DNA from: Thermacetogenium phaeum DSM 12270
GTDB lineage: Bacteria > Bacillota > DSM-12270 > Thermacetogeniales > Thermacetogeniaceae
DNA length: 64,000 nucleotides
Direction: 5' to 3'
Assembly: GCF_000305935.1 (NCBI RefSeq)
Contig: NC_018870.1
Coordinates: 1,071,942 to 1,135,941 of the forward strand
The notes under the pieces are model-generated. The model was not told where the DNA came from. It saw only the letters and a list, made by a program, of their open reading frames with translations, and did no database searches. Both the position numbers and the translations under genes were made by a program. Positions 34,551 through 42,958 of this stretch are shown here, in pieces (within the stretch, counting starts at the first letter, position 1; every line of letters starts with the position of its first letter).

Positions 34551-35552
34551 ATGAAGAATTTGACGGGAAGCAAGAAAGCGGCGATCCTGTTAATATCCCT
34601 GGGGCCCGAGCTCTCATCGCTGCTCTTTAAACATCTTTCGGAAGAAGAAGTGGAAAAGTTGACCCTGGAAATAGCCAACATCAGAAGGGTTCCTCAAGAG
34701 GAAAGGGATGAAATCTTCCAGGAGTTTTATCAAATGTGGCTGGCCAGCGACTACATCAGCCAGGGGGGGATTGAGTACGCCAGAGAACTCCTGGAAAAAG
34801 CCTTTGGGGAGAAGAAGGCGTCGGAGATCATCGGTCGCCTGACGGCAACCCTCCAGGTGCGGCCCTTTGATTTTATCAGGAAGGCGGATCCCAGTCAGTT
34901 GATCAACTTTATTCAAAACGAGCATCCACAGACCATTGCACTGATCCTGGCTTATCTGGAACCCGATCAGGCGGCGTCTGTGCTCTCGGCGCTGCCGCCG
35001 GAGCTGCAGGTCGATGTGGCGAGAAGAATAGCCTTGATGGATCGGACGACACCGGAGGTGCTGAGAGAGGTGGAAAAGGTCCTGGAGCGTAAGCTCTCAT
35101 CAGTGATGTCCCAGGATTATACGACCGCAGGAGGGGTTCAGGCGCTCGTCGAGGTTCTCAACAGGGTTGACCGGGCGACCGAAAAAACCATTATTGAAAC
35201 ACTGGAAATTCAGGACCCTGAGCTGGCGGATAATGTCAAAAAGTTGCTCTTCGTCTTTGAAGACATCGTCCAGCTTGATGACCGCTCCGTACAGCTGATT
35301 CTCAGGGAGGTTGATTCCCATGACCTCGCCCTTGCCCTGAAAGGCGCGGGGGAGGAGGTAATGAGCAAGATCGAACGCAACATTTCTAAGCGGGCTGCCC
35401 AGATGCTGAAAGAGGACATTCAGTATATGGGACCGGTGCGGCTGCGCGATGTGGAAGAGGCGCAGCAGAGGATTGTCGCCGTGATACGCTCCTTGGAAGA
35501 ACAGGGTCAGATCATCATCACCAGGGGTGGGAAGGATGAGATCATTGTCTAA
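34551..35552 (+). CDS. fliG: Flagellar motor switch protein FliG
   Basis: This 333-residue protein couples the MS ring to the stator and sets rotation direction. N-terminal domain: GSKKAAILLISLGPELSSLL. Middle domain: EHPQTIALILAYLEPDQAAS, with the EHPQTIA motif. The C-terminal torque domain has the charged DRSVQLILREVDSHDLALAL, then GAGEEVMSKIERNISKRAAQ. Length is normal. It lies 7 bases after fliF and overlaps the fliH start. Confidence 0.96.
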   Translation: MKNLTGSKKAAILLISLGPELSSLLFKHLSEEEVEKLTLEIANIRRVPQEERDEIFQEFYQMWLASDYISQGGIEYARELLEKAFGEKKASEIIGRLTATLQVRPFDFIRKADPSQLINFIQNEHPQTIALILAYLEPDQAASVLSALPPELQVDVARRIALMDRTTPEVLREVEKVLERKLSSVMSQDYTTAGGVQALVEVLNRVDRATEKTIIETLEIQDPELADNVKKLLFVFEDIVQLDDRSVQLILREVDSHDLALALKGAGEEVMSKIERNISKRAAQMLKEDIQYMGPVRLRDVEEAQQRIVAVIRSLEEQGQIIITRGGKDEIIV

Positions 35553-36300
35553 GGTGATCAAGGCCAGCTGCTTCTCCTTATCCTCCCCCCGGGTGGTCCG
35601 GGCGCGGGCAGAAAAGCCATTGCCTCGCATGGGGGATGGAGAGGAGGCTTTTTTGGACCCCGCGGAAGCCCGGAGGATCGTTGCCGAAACAGAAGAGATG
35701 GTGCAGCATCTCCTGAATGAGGCCAGGGAGCGGGCGGAGAAGGTGCTGTCCGAAGCCCGTCTGGAAGCGGAGCGGATCCTGCAGGAGGCCCGGGAGAAGA
35801 GCTGTGCCCTGCAGGAGGAGGCGAGAGAAAAAGGCTATCAAGAGGGGTTGCAGGCCGCCCGGGAGTCGCTGCGGGAGGAACGGAAAAAACTGGAGGAAGA
35901 AATAGCCAGCATCAAGGAAAGTCTGGAAACAGAAAAAAAGAGGATCATCCGGGAACTGGAGCCCGAACTGCTGGAGTTGGCGACGGTGATAGCCAGGAGG
36001 GTTCTTCATGCCGAGCTTACCATTGCTCCGGATCAGATCGCTGCCATTGCCAGAGCTGTTCTCGAGAGGGCGCAGGGTGCCGGTGAAACTGTGCTGAAGG
36101 TCAACTCCGGTGATTATGATGCCATCAGCGGCTTGCTTGCCGGAGAAGCACAGAAGGGGGGTGCGGTCAGGGTGGAGGTTGATAACTCCCTGCCGATGGG
36201 CTGCCTGGCGGAAACCCCCTTCGGTACCGTTGACGGCACTGTTGAGGGGCAGTTGCAGGAGGTGATCGGCGACCTCCAGGAGGTGAGCCGGACTGATTAG
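35536..36300 (+). CDS. fliH: Flagellar export regulator FliH
   Basis: This 254-residue protein regulates the export ATPase FliI. It has a long charged coiled coil (about 45-140: QHLLNEARERAEKVLSEARL, EAERILQEAREKSCALQEEA) followed by a V-ATPase-E-like C-terminal domain (ELATVIARRVLHAELTIAPD). GGTGGGAAGG precedes ATG 35536, inside the end of fliG; the frame also extends three codons further up. It is upstream of its partner fliI. Confidence 0.92.
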   Translation: MRSLSKVIKASCFSLSSPRVVRARAEKPLPRMGDGEEAFLDPAEARRIVAETEEMVQHLLNEARERAEKVLSEARLEAERILQEAREKSCALQEEAREKGYQEGLQAARESLREERKKLEEEIASIKESLETEKKRIIRELEPELLELATVIARRVLHAELTIAPDQIAAIARAVLERAQGAGETVLKVNSGDYDAISGLLAGEAQKGGAVRVEVDNSLPMGCLAETPFGTVDGTVEGQLQEVIGDLQEVSRTD

Positions 36301-36322
36301 CCTGAAGAAGTACATCCGGCGG

Positions 36323-37624
36323 ATGGAAGAGTTCGAACCCATCAAATGTCGGGGAAGAATCGAGCAGATTGTCGGCTTGACCATTGAGGGGCGGGGGCCG
36401 CGAGGTAATATCGGGGAGCTCTGTTTTATTGCTGCTCCCGAGGGTCGAATTAAGGCCGAGATCGTCGGGTTCCGGGGTGAACACACCATTCTCATGCCCC
36501 TTGGTGAAATGGGAAGGGTGGGGCCCGGCTGTGAGATCGTCGCCTCGGGGGATTTGTTTAAAATCGGAGTGGGGCCGGGCCTCAAAGGCCGGGTGCTCGA
36601 CGGTCTGGGGCGCCCGCTGGACGGCCTTCCCCCCGTTGTTGCCGAGAGGTGGATTCCGGTCACGGCTGTAGCCCGCAATCCCCTGGAAAGGGAGAGGATC
36701 CGGGAGGCCCTGCCTTTAGGGATCAAGGCCATCGACGGACTCCTGACCTGCGGCAAGGGTCAGCGGCTGGGTATTTTCGCCGGAAGTGGGGTAGGAAAAA
36801 GCGTTCTCCTGGGGATGATTGCCCGCAATACGGAGGCGGATGTCAACGTCATCGCCCTGATTGGGGAGCGGGGGCGTGAGGTTAGGGATTTTATTGAAAG
36901 GGATCTGGGAAGTGAAGGGCTGCAGCGCTCGGTCGTTGTTGCGGCAACATCAGATCAGCCCGCCCTGGTGAGGATTAAAGGCGCTCTGGTGGCGACGGCC
37001 ATCGCGGAGTATTTTCGCGATGAGGGGCAGGACGTGCTGCTGATGATGGACTCGGTAACCAGGTTTGCAATGGCCCAGAGAGAGGTCGGCCTCGCTGTTG
37101 GCGAGCCGCCGGCCACCAGAGGTTATACCCCGTCGGTGTTTGCCCTACTGCCGAAGTTGCTGGAAAGGGCGGGGACATCGCGCAAGGGTACCATTACCGG
37201 GCTTTATTCGGTTCTGGTTGACGGTGACGACCTCAATGAGCCCATTGCCGACGCTGTTCGGGGAACTCTGGACGGGCATATTGTTTTATCGCGGGAGCTG
37301 GCGGCGCAGAACCATTATCCGGCGATCGATGTTTTGAATTCGGTAAGCAGAGTGATGATCGATATCGTCTCCCCTCAGCACCTATCCAGCGCCGCGGCCA
37401 TGCGGAATATTCTGGCGACGTACAGGGAGGCCAGGGATATAATCGAGATCGGTGCCTATAAAAGCGGCACCAATCCGAAAATTGATGAGGCCATCAGGAT
37501 GTGGGACCGCTGCCTTTCTTTCCTCAGGCAGGGGGTGCAGGAGAGATATGACTACCAGGATGTGGTGGCGCAGCTGACAGAGCTGTTTCCCGAAAGAAGG
37601 GAAGAAGGGAGAGCCTCTCTTTGA
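36323..37624 (+). CDS. fliI: Flagellum-specific ATPase FliI
   Basis: This protein, at least 433 residues, is the F1-beta-like ATPase of the flagellar type III export apparatus. Walker A lies in GIFAGSGVGKSVLLGMIARN, followed by VIALIGERGREVRDFIERDL, then LLMMDSVTRFAMAQREVGLA (Walker B) and GEPPATRGYTPSVFALLPKL. ATG 36323 has no ribosome binding site. AGGAGGTGA at 36278-36286 points to CTG 36293 or ATT 36296, which would add LISLKKYIRR; that extension looks family-like. The stop overlaps fliJ. Confidence 0.95.
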   Translation: MEEFEPIKCRGRIEQIVGLTIEGRGPRGNIGELCFIAAPEGRIKAEIVGFRGEHTILMPLGEMGRVGPGCEIVASGDLFKIGVGPGLKGRVLDGLGRPLDGLPPVVAERWIPVTAVARNPLERERIREALPLGIKAIDGLLTCGKGQRLGIFAGSGVGKSVLLGMIARNTEADVNVIALIGERGREVRDFIERDLGSEGLQRSVVVAATSDQPALVRIKGALVATAIAEYFRDEGQDVLLMMDSVTRFAMAQREVGLAVGEPPATRGYTPSVFALLPKLLERAGTSRKGTITGLYSVLVDGDDLNEPIADAVRGTLDGHIVLSRELAAQNHYPAIDVLNSVSRVMIDIVSPQHLSSAAAMRNILATYREARDIIEIGAYKSGTNPKIDEAIRMWDRCLSFLRQGVQERYDYQDVVAQLTELFPERREEGRASL

Positions 37625-38061
37625 AGCGCTTTCGTTTTCGGCTGCAGAAGTATTTAAACCTGAAAGTACAGCAAGAAAGGCTGGCGCGCCTGAAAGTGGC
37701 CCGGGCGCGGGCAGCATATATGCTTGAGGTAAACAGGCTTCAGGAAATTGAGGAGAAGACCGGAGAATTGCTGGCTCAGGGCAGGGAAGCACTCCGCGGC
37801 TCCATTCTCCCGGAGCTTCTCGTTCTCTGCTCGAGTTGTCTCCAGGTGCAGGAGAGGCTTGCCTGTGAGCAGCAGGCGGCGGTGGAGCGGGCGAAGGATC
37901 AGCTCAGAGAGGAGCAGCGCGCCCTCCTTCGGGTGCGGCAGGACCGCAGGCTCCTGGAACGCCTGCGCCAGCGCCGCTGGGAGGCTTATTACGCGGAGTT
38001 TCTGCGCTCTGAGCAAAAAACTCTCGATGAAATCGGCAGTATTCTGTTTACCAGAAGGTAG
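37621..38061 (+). CDS. fliJ: Flagellar export chaperone FliJ
   Basis: This 146-residue protein is almost all coiled coil, as FliJ should be. It starts KRFRFRLQKYLNLKVQQERL and continues with long Arg/Glu/Leu-rich helices. FliJ is the central stalk of the export ATPase and helps with chaperone recycling. TTG 37621 overlaps the fliI stop by four bases, suggesting translational coupling. Confidence 0.88.
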   Translation: MKRFRFRLQKYLNLKVQQERLARLKVARARAAYMLEVNRLQEIEEKTGELLAQGREALRGSILPELLVLCSSCLQVQERLACEQQAAVERAKDQLREEQRALLRVRQDRRLLERLRQRRWEAYYAEFLRSEQKTLDEIGSILFTRR

Positions 38062-38070
38062 GATGAAGGC

Positions 38071-38604
38071 ATGGAAAGGTTCTTCCCGGCGTCAGGAAAA
38101 GTAATCGCCATCTGTTTGCTGGTTATTCTCCTGGGAGGAATAGCCGCTGCCTCTACGACCGGCTGGATCGATCTCAAGGGCCTCATAGCCAAGGTCCTCC
38201 CTGAGCAGCAGGAAAAGGGCGAACAGGGGGAAGAAAAAGCGAAATCACTGGCAGAGGAGAACGAGCGCCTAAAGGAGCGCCTGAAACAACTGGAGCAGCA
38301 GCTTCAAAAGGAAAGAGAGCTGAGGATGAGCCTCGAAGAAAGAATTAACAGCGCCGAGACCGGGAGTGAGCAGGAGGCGAAAACAACCGGTTATCGCGCT
38401 CTGGGAGAGTATTATTCCGGGATGAAGCCCACAGCTGCTGCGGCCATTCTGGAACGGCTGGATCTGGCAGTGGTTGCGGAGATCCTGCAGGGCATGGATG
38501 AGGAGGAGGCGGGCAAGATTTTAGCCGCGATGGAACCGGAAAGGGCGGCCCAATTGACGGAGGTGATGGCGGAAGGCGCCGCTCTTGAAGGTGAAATACA
38601 GTAG
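38071..38604 (+). CDS. MotE-like protein with MgtE-type intracellular domain
   Basis: This 177-residue protein has one N-terminal membrane segment (VIAICLLVILLGGIAAASTT), a coiled coil (about 55-105: AEENERLKERLKQLEQQLQK), and a C-terminal MgtE-N-like helical domain (YYSGMKPTAAAAILERLDLA, then VVAEILQGMDEEEAGKILAA). This arrangement matches MotE/YlxF, found between fliJ and fliK in many Firmicutes and linked to stator or rod assembly. It lies 9 bases after fliJ. Confidence 0.85.
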   Translation: MERFFPASGKVIAICLLVILLGGIAAASTTGWIDLKGLIAKVLPEQQEKGEQGEEKAKSLAEENERLKERLKQLEQQLQKERELRMSLEERINSAETGSEQEAKTTGYRALGEYYSGMKPTAAAAILERLDLAVVAEILQGMDEEEAGKILAAMEPERAAQLTEVMAEGAALEGEIQ

Positions 38605-38624
38605 CGACGAAAGGGGGTGAAAAG

Positions 38625-39944
38625 ATGGATCAACTTTTCCCGGTTTGCTGCAAGCTTTCATCTCCTGCGGCACTCCGGGGGTGCGGAGAGAGGACGCCGC
38701 CGGATGATGCTTTTGGAGAGGTGCTTGACCGCCTGCTGGGACAGGGGCTCTTACCCGAGTCGCCGCAGAGCAAAGCTGCCCTCGGAACAACTTCCGGACT
38801 AAACGCTTCGTTGGAGGGAAAGGAAGGCAAAGGTGAGATTGAGGAACGGCTCACCGTAGAGGATGAGGAGACGGTCGGGCGGCAGCTGCAAGCGGAGGTG
38901 TCGGCCGGCGGGAGTATCTTCCTGAACGGCATTGTTACACCCTTCCGGGAGGTCGAACCGGCTGCAGCATTATCGGAAGGAGAAGGGCTTTTCTGGGAAG
39001 TTGCTTCTCCGGATGGGAAGGTATCCGGCCGGCCCACCGGCGTTCAGCCCCTTACTGAGGGAATCCCCGGCAGCATCAGCGAGGATGCCTCTCCGAAAAA
39101 AGGCAGTCTGTTATTTCCGGATGATCTGTTTAAGGATGGGGCGAACAAGACACGGGGAGAGATGTCGGTGCAAACCGACGGGCGGAAAACCGTTGAAACT
39201 GTTGCCGCAATTGGAAAAACTGCTGTCGGGCTGGGGCAGACAGGCCCTCCTTCGGGCGGGAGTACCGCTCTCGAAGTGGAGTCGGAACAGTTGATGCGGC
39301 AGAAGGGGGAGGCAGCAGATCAAAGGGGATTGCCGAAAGTGCAGGAAGGCCTTTCCTTAACCGAGCTGCCAAAGGAGACGGGAGCCGTTACCGGGCGGGT
39401 TTTTCCCGAGGCGCCGAACGTCCTCAAGCCCGATCCTGGTGAGATGATTAGGACTCCCGGGGAGCGTTTTGGGGAGCCGGGAATCGAAGAAGCGAACTTT
39501 GGGAGGCATATCGGCAGGGAGATCGTCAACCAGGTTGTAGAGAAGGCGCACCTGTTTCTGGGGAAGGATCGGGCAGCCCTCAGGCTGCAGCTCAAGCCGG
39601 AATTCCTCGGCCACCTGGACCTGACCATCAGTGTGGAAAAGGGGCTGGTTCATGCTCATTTCCGTGCCGAGAATGCCGCGGTAGCCGGCCTGATCGAAGG
39701 GCGCCTCCAGGAGCTGCGCCATTCTCTGGAGCAGCAGGGTATTTCCTGGCAGCAGTTGAGCGTCTCTGTAGAGAGCCGGTCGGGGTCCCAGGGTTTTTCG
39801 TATCCCGGTTTCAGCGATGGCACTTTGAATTACGGTTCTCCCGGTTACGGGGAGTGGATGACGCCTGCGGCCGGGCCCGACGAGGCCGAAGAGGCGGAGG
39901 CGGTCGTCCGGCATGACAGGGGTTTGGTGGATTATCTGGTTTAA
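38625..39944 (+). CDS. fliK: Flagellar hook-length control protein FliK
   Basis: This 439-residue protein measures hook length and triggers the export specificity switch. The first 290 residues are low-complexity and Gly/Glu/Ser-rich, as usual for the ruler part. The conserved C-terminal domain has LRLQLKPEFLGHLDLTISVE, then KGLVHAHFRAENAAVAGLIE and LRHSLEQQGISWQQLSVSVE. AAAGGGGGTGAAAAG precedes ATG 38625. It lies between motE and flgD, the usual place. Confidence 0.93.
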   Translation: MDQLFPVCCKLSSPAALRGCGERTPPDDAFGEVLDRLLGQGLLPESPQSKAALGTTSGLNASLEGKEGKGEIEERLTVEDEETVGRQLQAEVSAGGSIFLNGIVTPFREVEPAAALSEGEGLFWEVASPDGKVSGRPTGVQPLTEGIPGSISEDASPKKGSLLFPDDLFKDGANKTRGEMSVQTDGRKTVETVAAIGKTAVGLGQTGPPSGGSTALEVESEQLMRQKGEAADQRGLPKVQEGLSLTELPKETGAVTGRVFPEAPNVLKPDPGEMIRTPGERFGEPGIEEANFGRHIGREIVNQVVEKAHLFLGKDRAALRLQLKPEFLGHLDLTISVEKGLVHAHFRAENAAVAGLIEGRLQELRHSLEQQGISWQQLSVSVESRSGSQGFSYPGFSDGTLNYGSPGYGEWMTPAAGPDEAEEAEAVVRHDRGLVDYLV

Positions 39945-39963
39945 TCTCAAGGAGGTGAAAGCG

Positions 39964-40407
39964 ATGGCCGGAGTTGAAGCGGTTTCCGGGGCAGCGCAAC
40001 AGCCGGCAACATTGGAAAGGCGTTCTTTCAAAAGTGAGGATTTTTTCCAACTGTTGCTGGCCCAGTTGCGGCAGCAGGACCCCCTGGAGCCGGTTAAGAA
40101 CACGGAATTCATCGCCCATTTGGCACAGTTGAATGCCCTGGAGCAGCTCAAGAACCTGAACGGCTATTTTGAGCAGCTCCTAGCGATGCAGCAAACTGAA
40201 GGTTACAGAAATGAGCTGGGTTTTTCGGCCGGCCTGCTGGGACGCCTGGTGGAGGCGAGAAACCCAGAAACGGGTGATGTCATCAAAGGAATGGTGTTGG
40301 GCTTTTATCGAAAGGATGGGGTTATCTGGTTGCAGTTGGAGCAGATGGCATTCCCATTAGGTTGGGTCGAGAAGGTTGCGGTGGCGCCGGAGGGTGATTC
40401 CCGGTGA
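39964..40407 (+). CDS. flgD: Flagellar hook assembly scaffold FlgD
   Basis: This 147-residue protein caps the growing hook. The N-terminal signature is FFQLLLAQLRQQDPLEPVKN followed by TEFIAHLAQLNALEQLKNLN. It is a short FlgD: it has only a small beta-rich end (about 85-147, LGRLVEARNPETGDVIKGMV) in place of the full tudor/FnIII part of E. coli FlgD, as is common in Firmicutes. AAGGAGGTGAAAGCG precedes ATG 39964. Confidence 0.93.
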   Translation: MAGVEAVSGAAQQPATLERRSFKSEDFFQLLLAQLRQQDPLEPVKNTEFIAHLAQLNALEQLKNLNGYFEQLLAMQQTEGYRNELGFSAGLLGRLVEARNPETGDVIKGMVLGFYRKDGVIWLQLEQMAFPLGWVEKVAVAPEGDSR

Positions 40408-40769
40408 CTGAGAGGATCTACTTCCCCCAACCGATCCTGCCACCTGAGCAGGGCCGACCGCAAGGGGGTAGGGATGCGGTTAAAGACCTCTCTTTTGCCG
40501 ATATTCTGGCCCGGCAGTCGTTGAAGTTTTCCCGGCACGCTCAGGAGCGGATTGCCCGGAGGGAGATCTCCCTGGAGGCAGCGCACCTTGAGAGAATAGA
40601 GGCGGCGGTGGAAAAGGCGGCCGCCAAAGGGGCGCGGGATTCCCTCATTCTGGTGGACAACCTTGCCTTCATCGTCAGCATCCGGAACCGTACGGTTGTA
40701 ACGGCAATGGATGAAAAGAGTATGAAGGGTAATGTTTTTACGAATATCGACAGCGCCGTGATTATTTAA
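40404..40769 (+). CDS. Flagellar operon protein of the TIGR02530 type
   Basis: This 121-residue protein matches the conserved 'flagellar operon protein' that sits between flgD and flgE in Firmicutes. Landmarks are LKFSRHAQERIARREISLEA and SLILVDNLAFIVSIRNRTVV, then FTNIDSAVII at the end. GTG 40404 overlaps the flgD stop. Its exact role is unknown; position suggests hook assembly. Confidence 0.88.
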   Translation: MTERIYFPQPILPPEQGRPQGGRDAVKDLSFADILARQSLKFSRHAQERIARREISLEAAHLERIEAAVEKAAAKGARDSLILVDNLAFIVSIRNRTVVTAMDEKSMKGNVFTNIDSAVII

Positions 40770-40806
40770 GCGGGTAAATGGCCGGACCTCTTTTGGAGGG
40801 GGCCTG

Positions 40807-40832
40807 GGTTTACCGAACGACTGACGTAAACC
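40807..40832 (+). other. Hairpin in the leader of flgE
   Basis: A 7-base stem GGTTTAC / GTAAACC (40807-40813 and 40826-40832) lies shortly before the flgE ribosome binding site AAAAGGAGGT. It has no T run after it, so it may stabilise or process the hook mRNA and not terminate it. Confidence 0.45.
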
Positions 40833-40860
40833 ACCCGATTAAAAGGAGGTCGTTATCGAA

Positions 40861-42132
40861 ATGATGCGTTCGCTTTTTGCCGCTGTTTCCGGGTTAAAAA
40901 CCCACCAGCAGCGGATGGATGTTATCGGCAACAACATCGCCAATGTCAATACGCCGGGCTTCAAAAAGAGCCGGGTGACCTTTCAGGACATGCTCTACCA
41001 GACCATCAGGGGGGCCAGCCGCCCTGTGGAAGGAGGGCTTGGCGGCACCAATCCGATCCAGATGGGTCCCGGCGTCTCCATCGCCAGTATCGACACCATT
41101 TTCGGGATCACCAGCTTTCAGGATACGGGCAAAGCCACCGACCTGGGAATCGACGGTGAGGGTTTCTTCGTTTTAAGTGACGGCAGTAGGAACTATTACA
41201 CAAGGGTCGGCAATTTTGACTTCGACAGCGAGGGGAACCTGGTCAGCCTTTTGAACGGAATGCATGTAATGGGGTGGATGGCTCAGCCCGACGGCAGTAT
41301 AAAGACGGATGTCGAACCTGTTAATATTTGCATCAATATGAGTGAAACAGAACCGGCCAAGGCGACGGAAAACATCTATTTTGCCGGCAATCTGGATTCT
41401 AGGGTTCCCATATATGAAGATGATAACAAGACTCCGTCCTCCAAAATTATAGTGCGCCAGACGGTCTATGATTCCAAAGGGCAGGAATATATAGTGGCTA
41501 TTGAGCTGAAAAAAGTAGGCAATAATGAGTGGAGCTGGATACTCAATGCAAATTCGATAGTCAATTCGACAGGCGAAACTATTGAGGTAGGGGAACAGAG
41601 CGGTGTTCTCAAATTTGATACACAAGGAAAGATTCAATCATCGACAGAAACACCACATATTAGTTTCACACCCCCAGGATCAGATACGCTGAATATTGCT
41701 CTTGATTTTAAAGGATTGACGCAATACGGTTCAAACTCCACCGCTACCATCCAGAGACAGGATGGCTATACTGCCGGTACCCTGGAGAGCTACACCATAG
41801 ACCAGAGCGGGACGATAACCGGGGTCTTCACCAACGGGGTGACGCGCAGCCTCGCCCAGATCGCCCTGGCCCGCTTCTCCAACCCTGCCGGATTATACAA
41901 GAACGGGGGTTCCCTCTATTCGGAGACCAGCAATTCGGGGAAGCCGCTTCTCGGAACCGGAGGAGCGAGCGGTTTCGGATCGATAAGACCCGGTTCCCTG
42001 GAAATGTCCAATGTCGATCTTTCTTCGGAGTTTACCGAAATGATCATCACCCAGCGGGGATTTCAGGCCAATTCCCGGGTGATCACCGCATCTGATGAAA
42101 TGCTGCAGGAGCTGGTCAATCTTAAGCGTTAA
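40861..42132 (+). CDS. flgE: Flagellar hook protein FlgE
   Basis: This 423-residue protein builds the hook. The N-terminal D0 part has MRSLFAAVSGLKTHQQRMDV followed by IGNNIANVNTPGFKKSRVTF, and the end has SNVDLSSEFTEMIITQRGFQ then ANSRVITASDEMLQELVNLK. The middle (about 41330-41730) is clearly more AT-rich than its neighbours and encodes the surface D2 region, the least conserved part of hooks. AAGGAGGT precedes ATG 40861/40864. Confidence 0.96.
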   Translation: MMRSLFAAVSGLKTHQQRMDVIGNNIANVNTPGFKKSRVTFQDMLYQTIRGASRPVEGGLGGTNPIQMGPGVSIASIDTIFGITSFQDTGKATDLGIDGEGFFVLSDGSRNYYTRVGNFDFDSEGNLVSLLNGMHVMGWMAQPDGSIKTDVEPVNICINMSETEPAKATENIYFAGNLDSRVPIYEDDNKTPSSKIIVRQTVYDSKGQEYIVAIELKKVGNNEWSWILNANSIVNSTGETIEVGEQSGVLKFDTQGKIQSSTETPHISFTPPGSDTLNIALDFKGLTQYGSNSTATIQRQDGYTAGTLESYTIDQSGTITGVFTNGVTRSLAQIALARFSNPAGLYKNGGSLYSETSNSGKPLLGTGGASGFGSIRPGSLEMSNVDLSSEFTEMIITQRGFQANSRVITASDEMLQELVNLKR

Positions 42133-42220
42133 CAGAAAACCCCGGCGGGAAGGACAAGGGGCCCGGCTCCTTTGAGGCCAAGGGGCCCCCTACCCGGCGG
42201 GGGGTGAGGGGTGATGGGGC
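42133..42220 (+). other. GC-rich gap after flgE with a possible hairpin
   Basis: The gap holds CCCCGGCGGG and a facing CCCGGCGGGG, with an inner GGGGCCC / GGGGCCC palindrome. It may be an attenuator or processing site between the highly expressed hook gene and the rest of the operon; there is no T run. Confidence 0.35.
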
Positions 42221-42457
42221 TTGATACCGTTAACAGGGCTGAACGGCAAAGAGTTTTACGTAAACAGCGATCTTATCGAAGTCCTGGAGCGAACACCTGA
42301 TACCGTGGTGACCCTGACGACAGGGAAGAAGTTCATTGTCAAAGAGGATCCCCTGGAGATCATCGAACGCATTATCAGGTTTCGCAGGGAGAGCTGCCGA
42401 TCGTTGCCACCGGTGAAGGGGAGGTGTGGAGAGGATGCCTCAGGAGACAACAGGTGA
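42221..42457 (+). CDS. flbD: Flagellar protein FlbD
   Basis: This 78-residue protein is FlbD, a small conserved protein found after flgE in Firmicutes. The core is IPLTGLNGKEFYVNSDLIEV followed by LERTPDTVVTLTTGKKFIVK. The last 20 residues are an extra polar tail. TTG 42221 follows GTGAGGGGTGATGGGG. The end overlaps fliL by 23 bases. Function is not well defined. Confidence 0.9.
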   Translation: MIPLTGLNGKEFYVNSDLIEVLERTPDTVVTLTTGKKFIVKEDPLEIIERIIRFRRESCRSLPPVKGRCGEDASGDNR

Positions 42458-42938
42458 AGGAAGCCCTCGGAAGCAGACGGGTAAAGGGATCGTGATCGAT
42501 CAGAGGATCCTGCTGCTCGGTTTTGTCGCCGTAGCCGTATGCGCCGTGCTTACCCTGTTGACGGTGTTTTTTGCGATAAGGAATATGAGCCAGACGGAAA
42601 ACCGAACCTCTGCTCGGGGAAATAGCGCCGTTTCCCCGATCGGGCCTCTGTTCGAGGCGGGGGAGTTCACCACCAACCTGGCTCCGGGTGGGGAGAAGAA
42701 GCTCATCAAGGTGAAGGTCGTTTTCGAGTTGAGCAACAAGGACGTGGAAAAAGAAGTCAAGGAGAAGCTCCCCGTTTTAAACGACAAGATCATACTTTTT
42801 CTCAACAGCAAGACCGATGAGGAGCTGCGAGCGGAGAATCGATCTCAGCTCAAAGCAGAAATCATGGAGGCTTTGAATGATTCCTTGCAGACGGGGAAAA
42901 TTCGCAGCATCTACTTTTCCGATCTGGTAATGCAATAA
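42435..42938 (+). CDS. fliL: Flagellar basal body-associated protein FliL
   Basis: This 167-residue membrane protein forms a ring around the stator and supports torque. One membrane segment (ILLLGFVAVAVCAVLTLLTV, about 25-45) is followed by the extracytoplasmic domain, with FEAGEFTTNLAPGGEKKLIK and VKVVFELSNKDVEKEVKEKL, ending in IRSIYFSDLVMQ. GGAGAGG precedes ATG 42435, inside flbD; a GTG three codons upstream is less likely. Confidence 0.92.
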   Translation: MPQETTGEGSPRKQTGKGIVIDQRILLLGFVAVAVCAVLTLLTVFFAIRNMSQTENRTSARGNSAVSPIGPLFEAGEFTTNLAPGGEKKLIKVKVVFELSNKDVEKEVKEKLPVLNDKIILFLNSKTDEELRAENRSQLKAEIMEALNDSLQTGKIRSIYFSDLVMQ

Positions 42939-42958
42939 GCTCTTGAGGGGTGGTTTCC

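Noticed and set aside
35578-36756. 392-codon minus-strand frame opposite fliH and fliI
   Set aside because: Shadow frame; the plus strand encodes conserved flagellar proteins.
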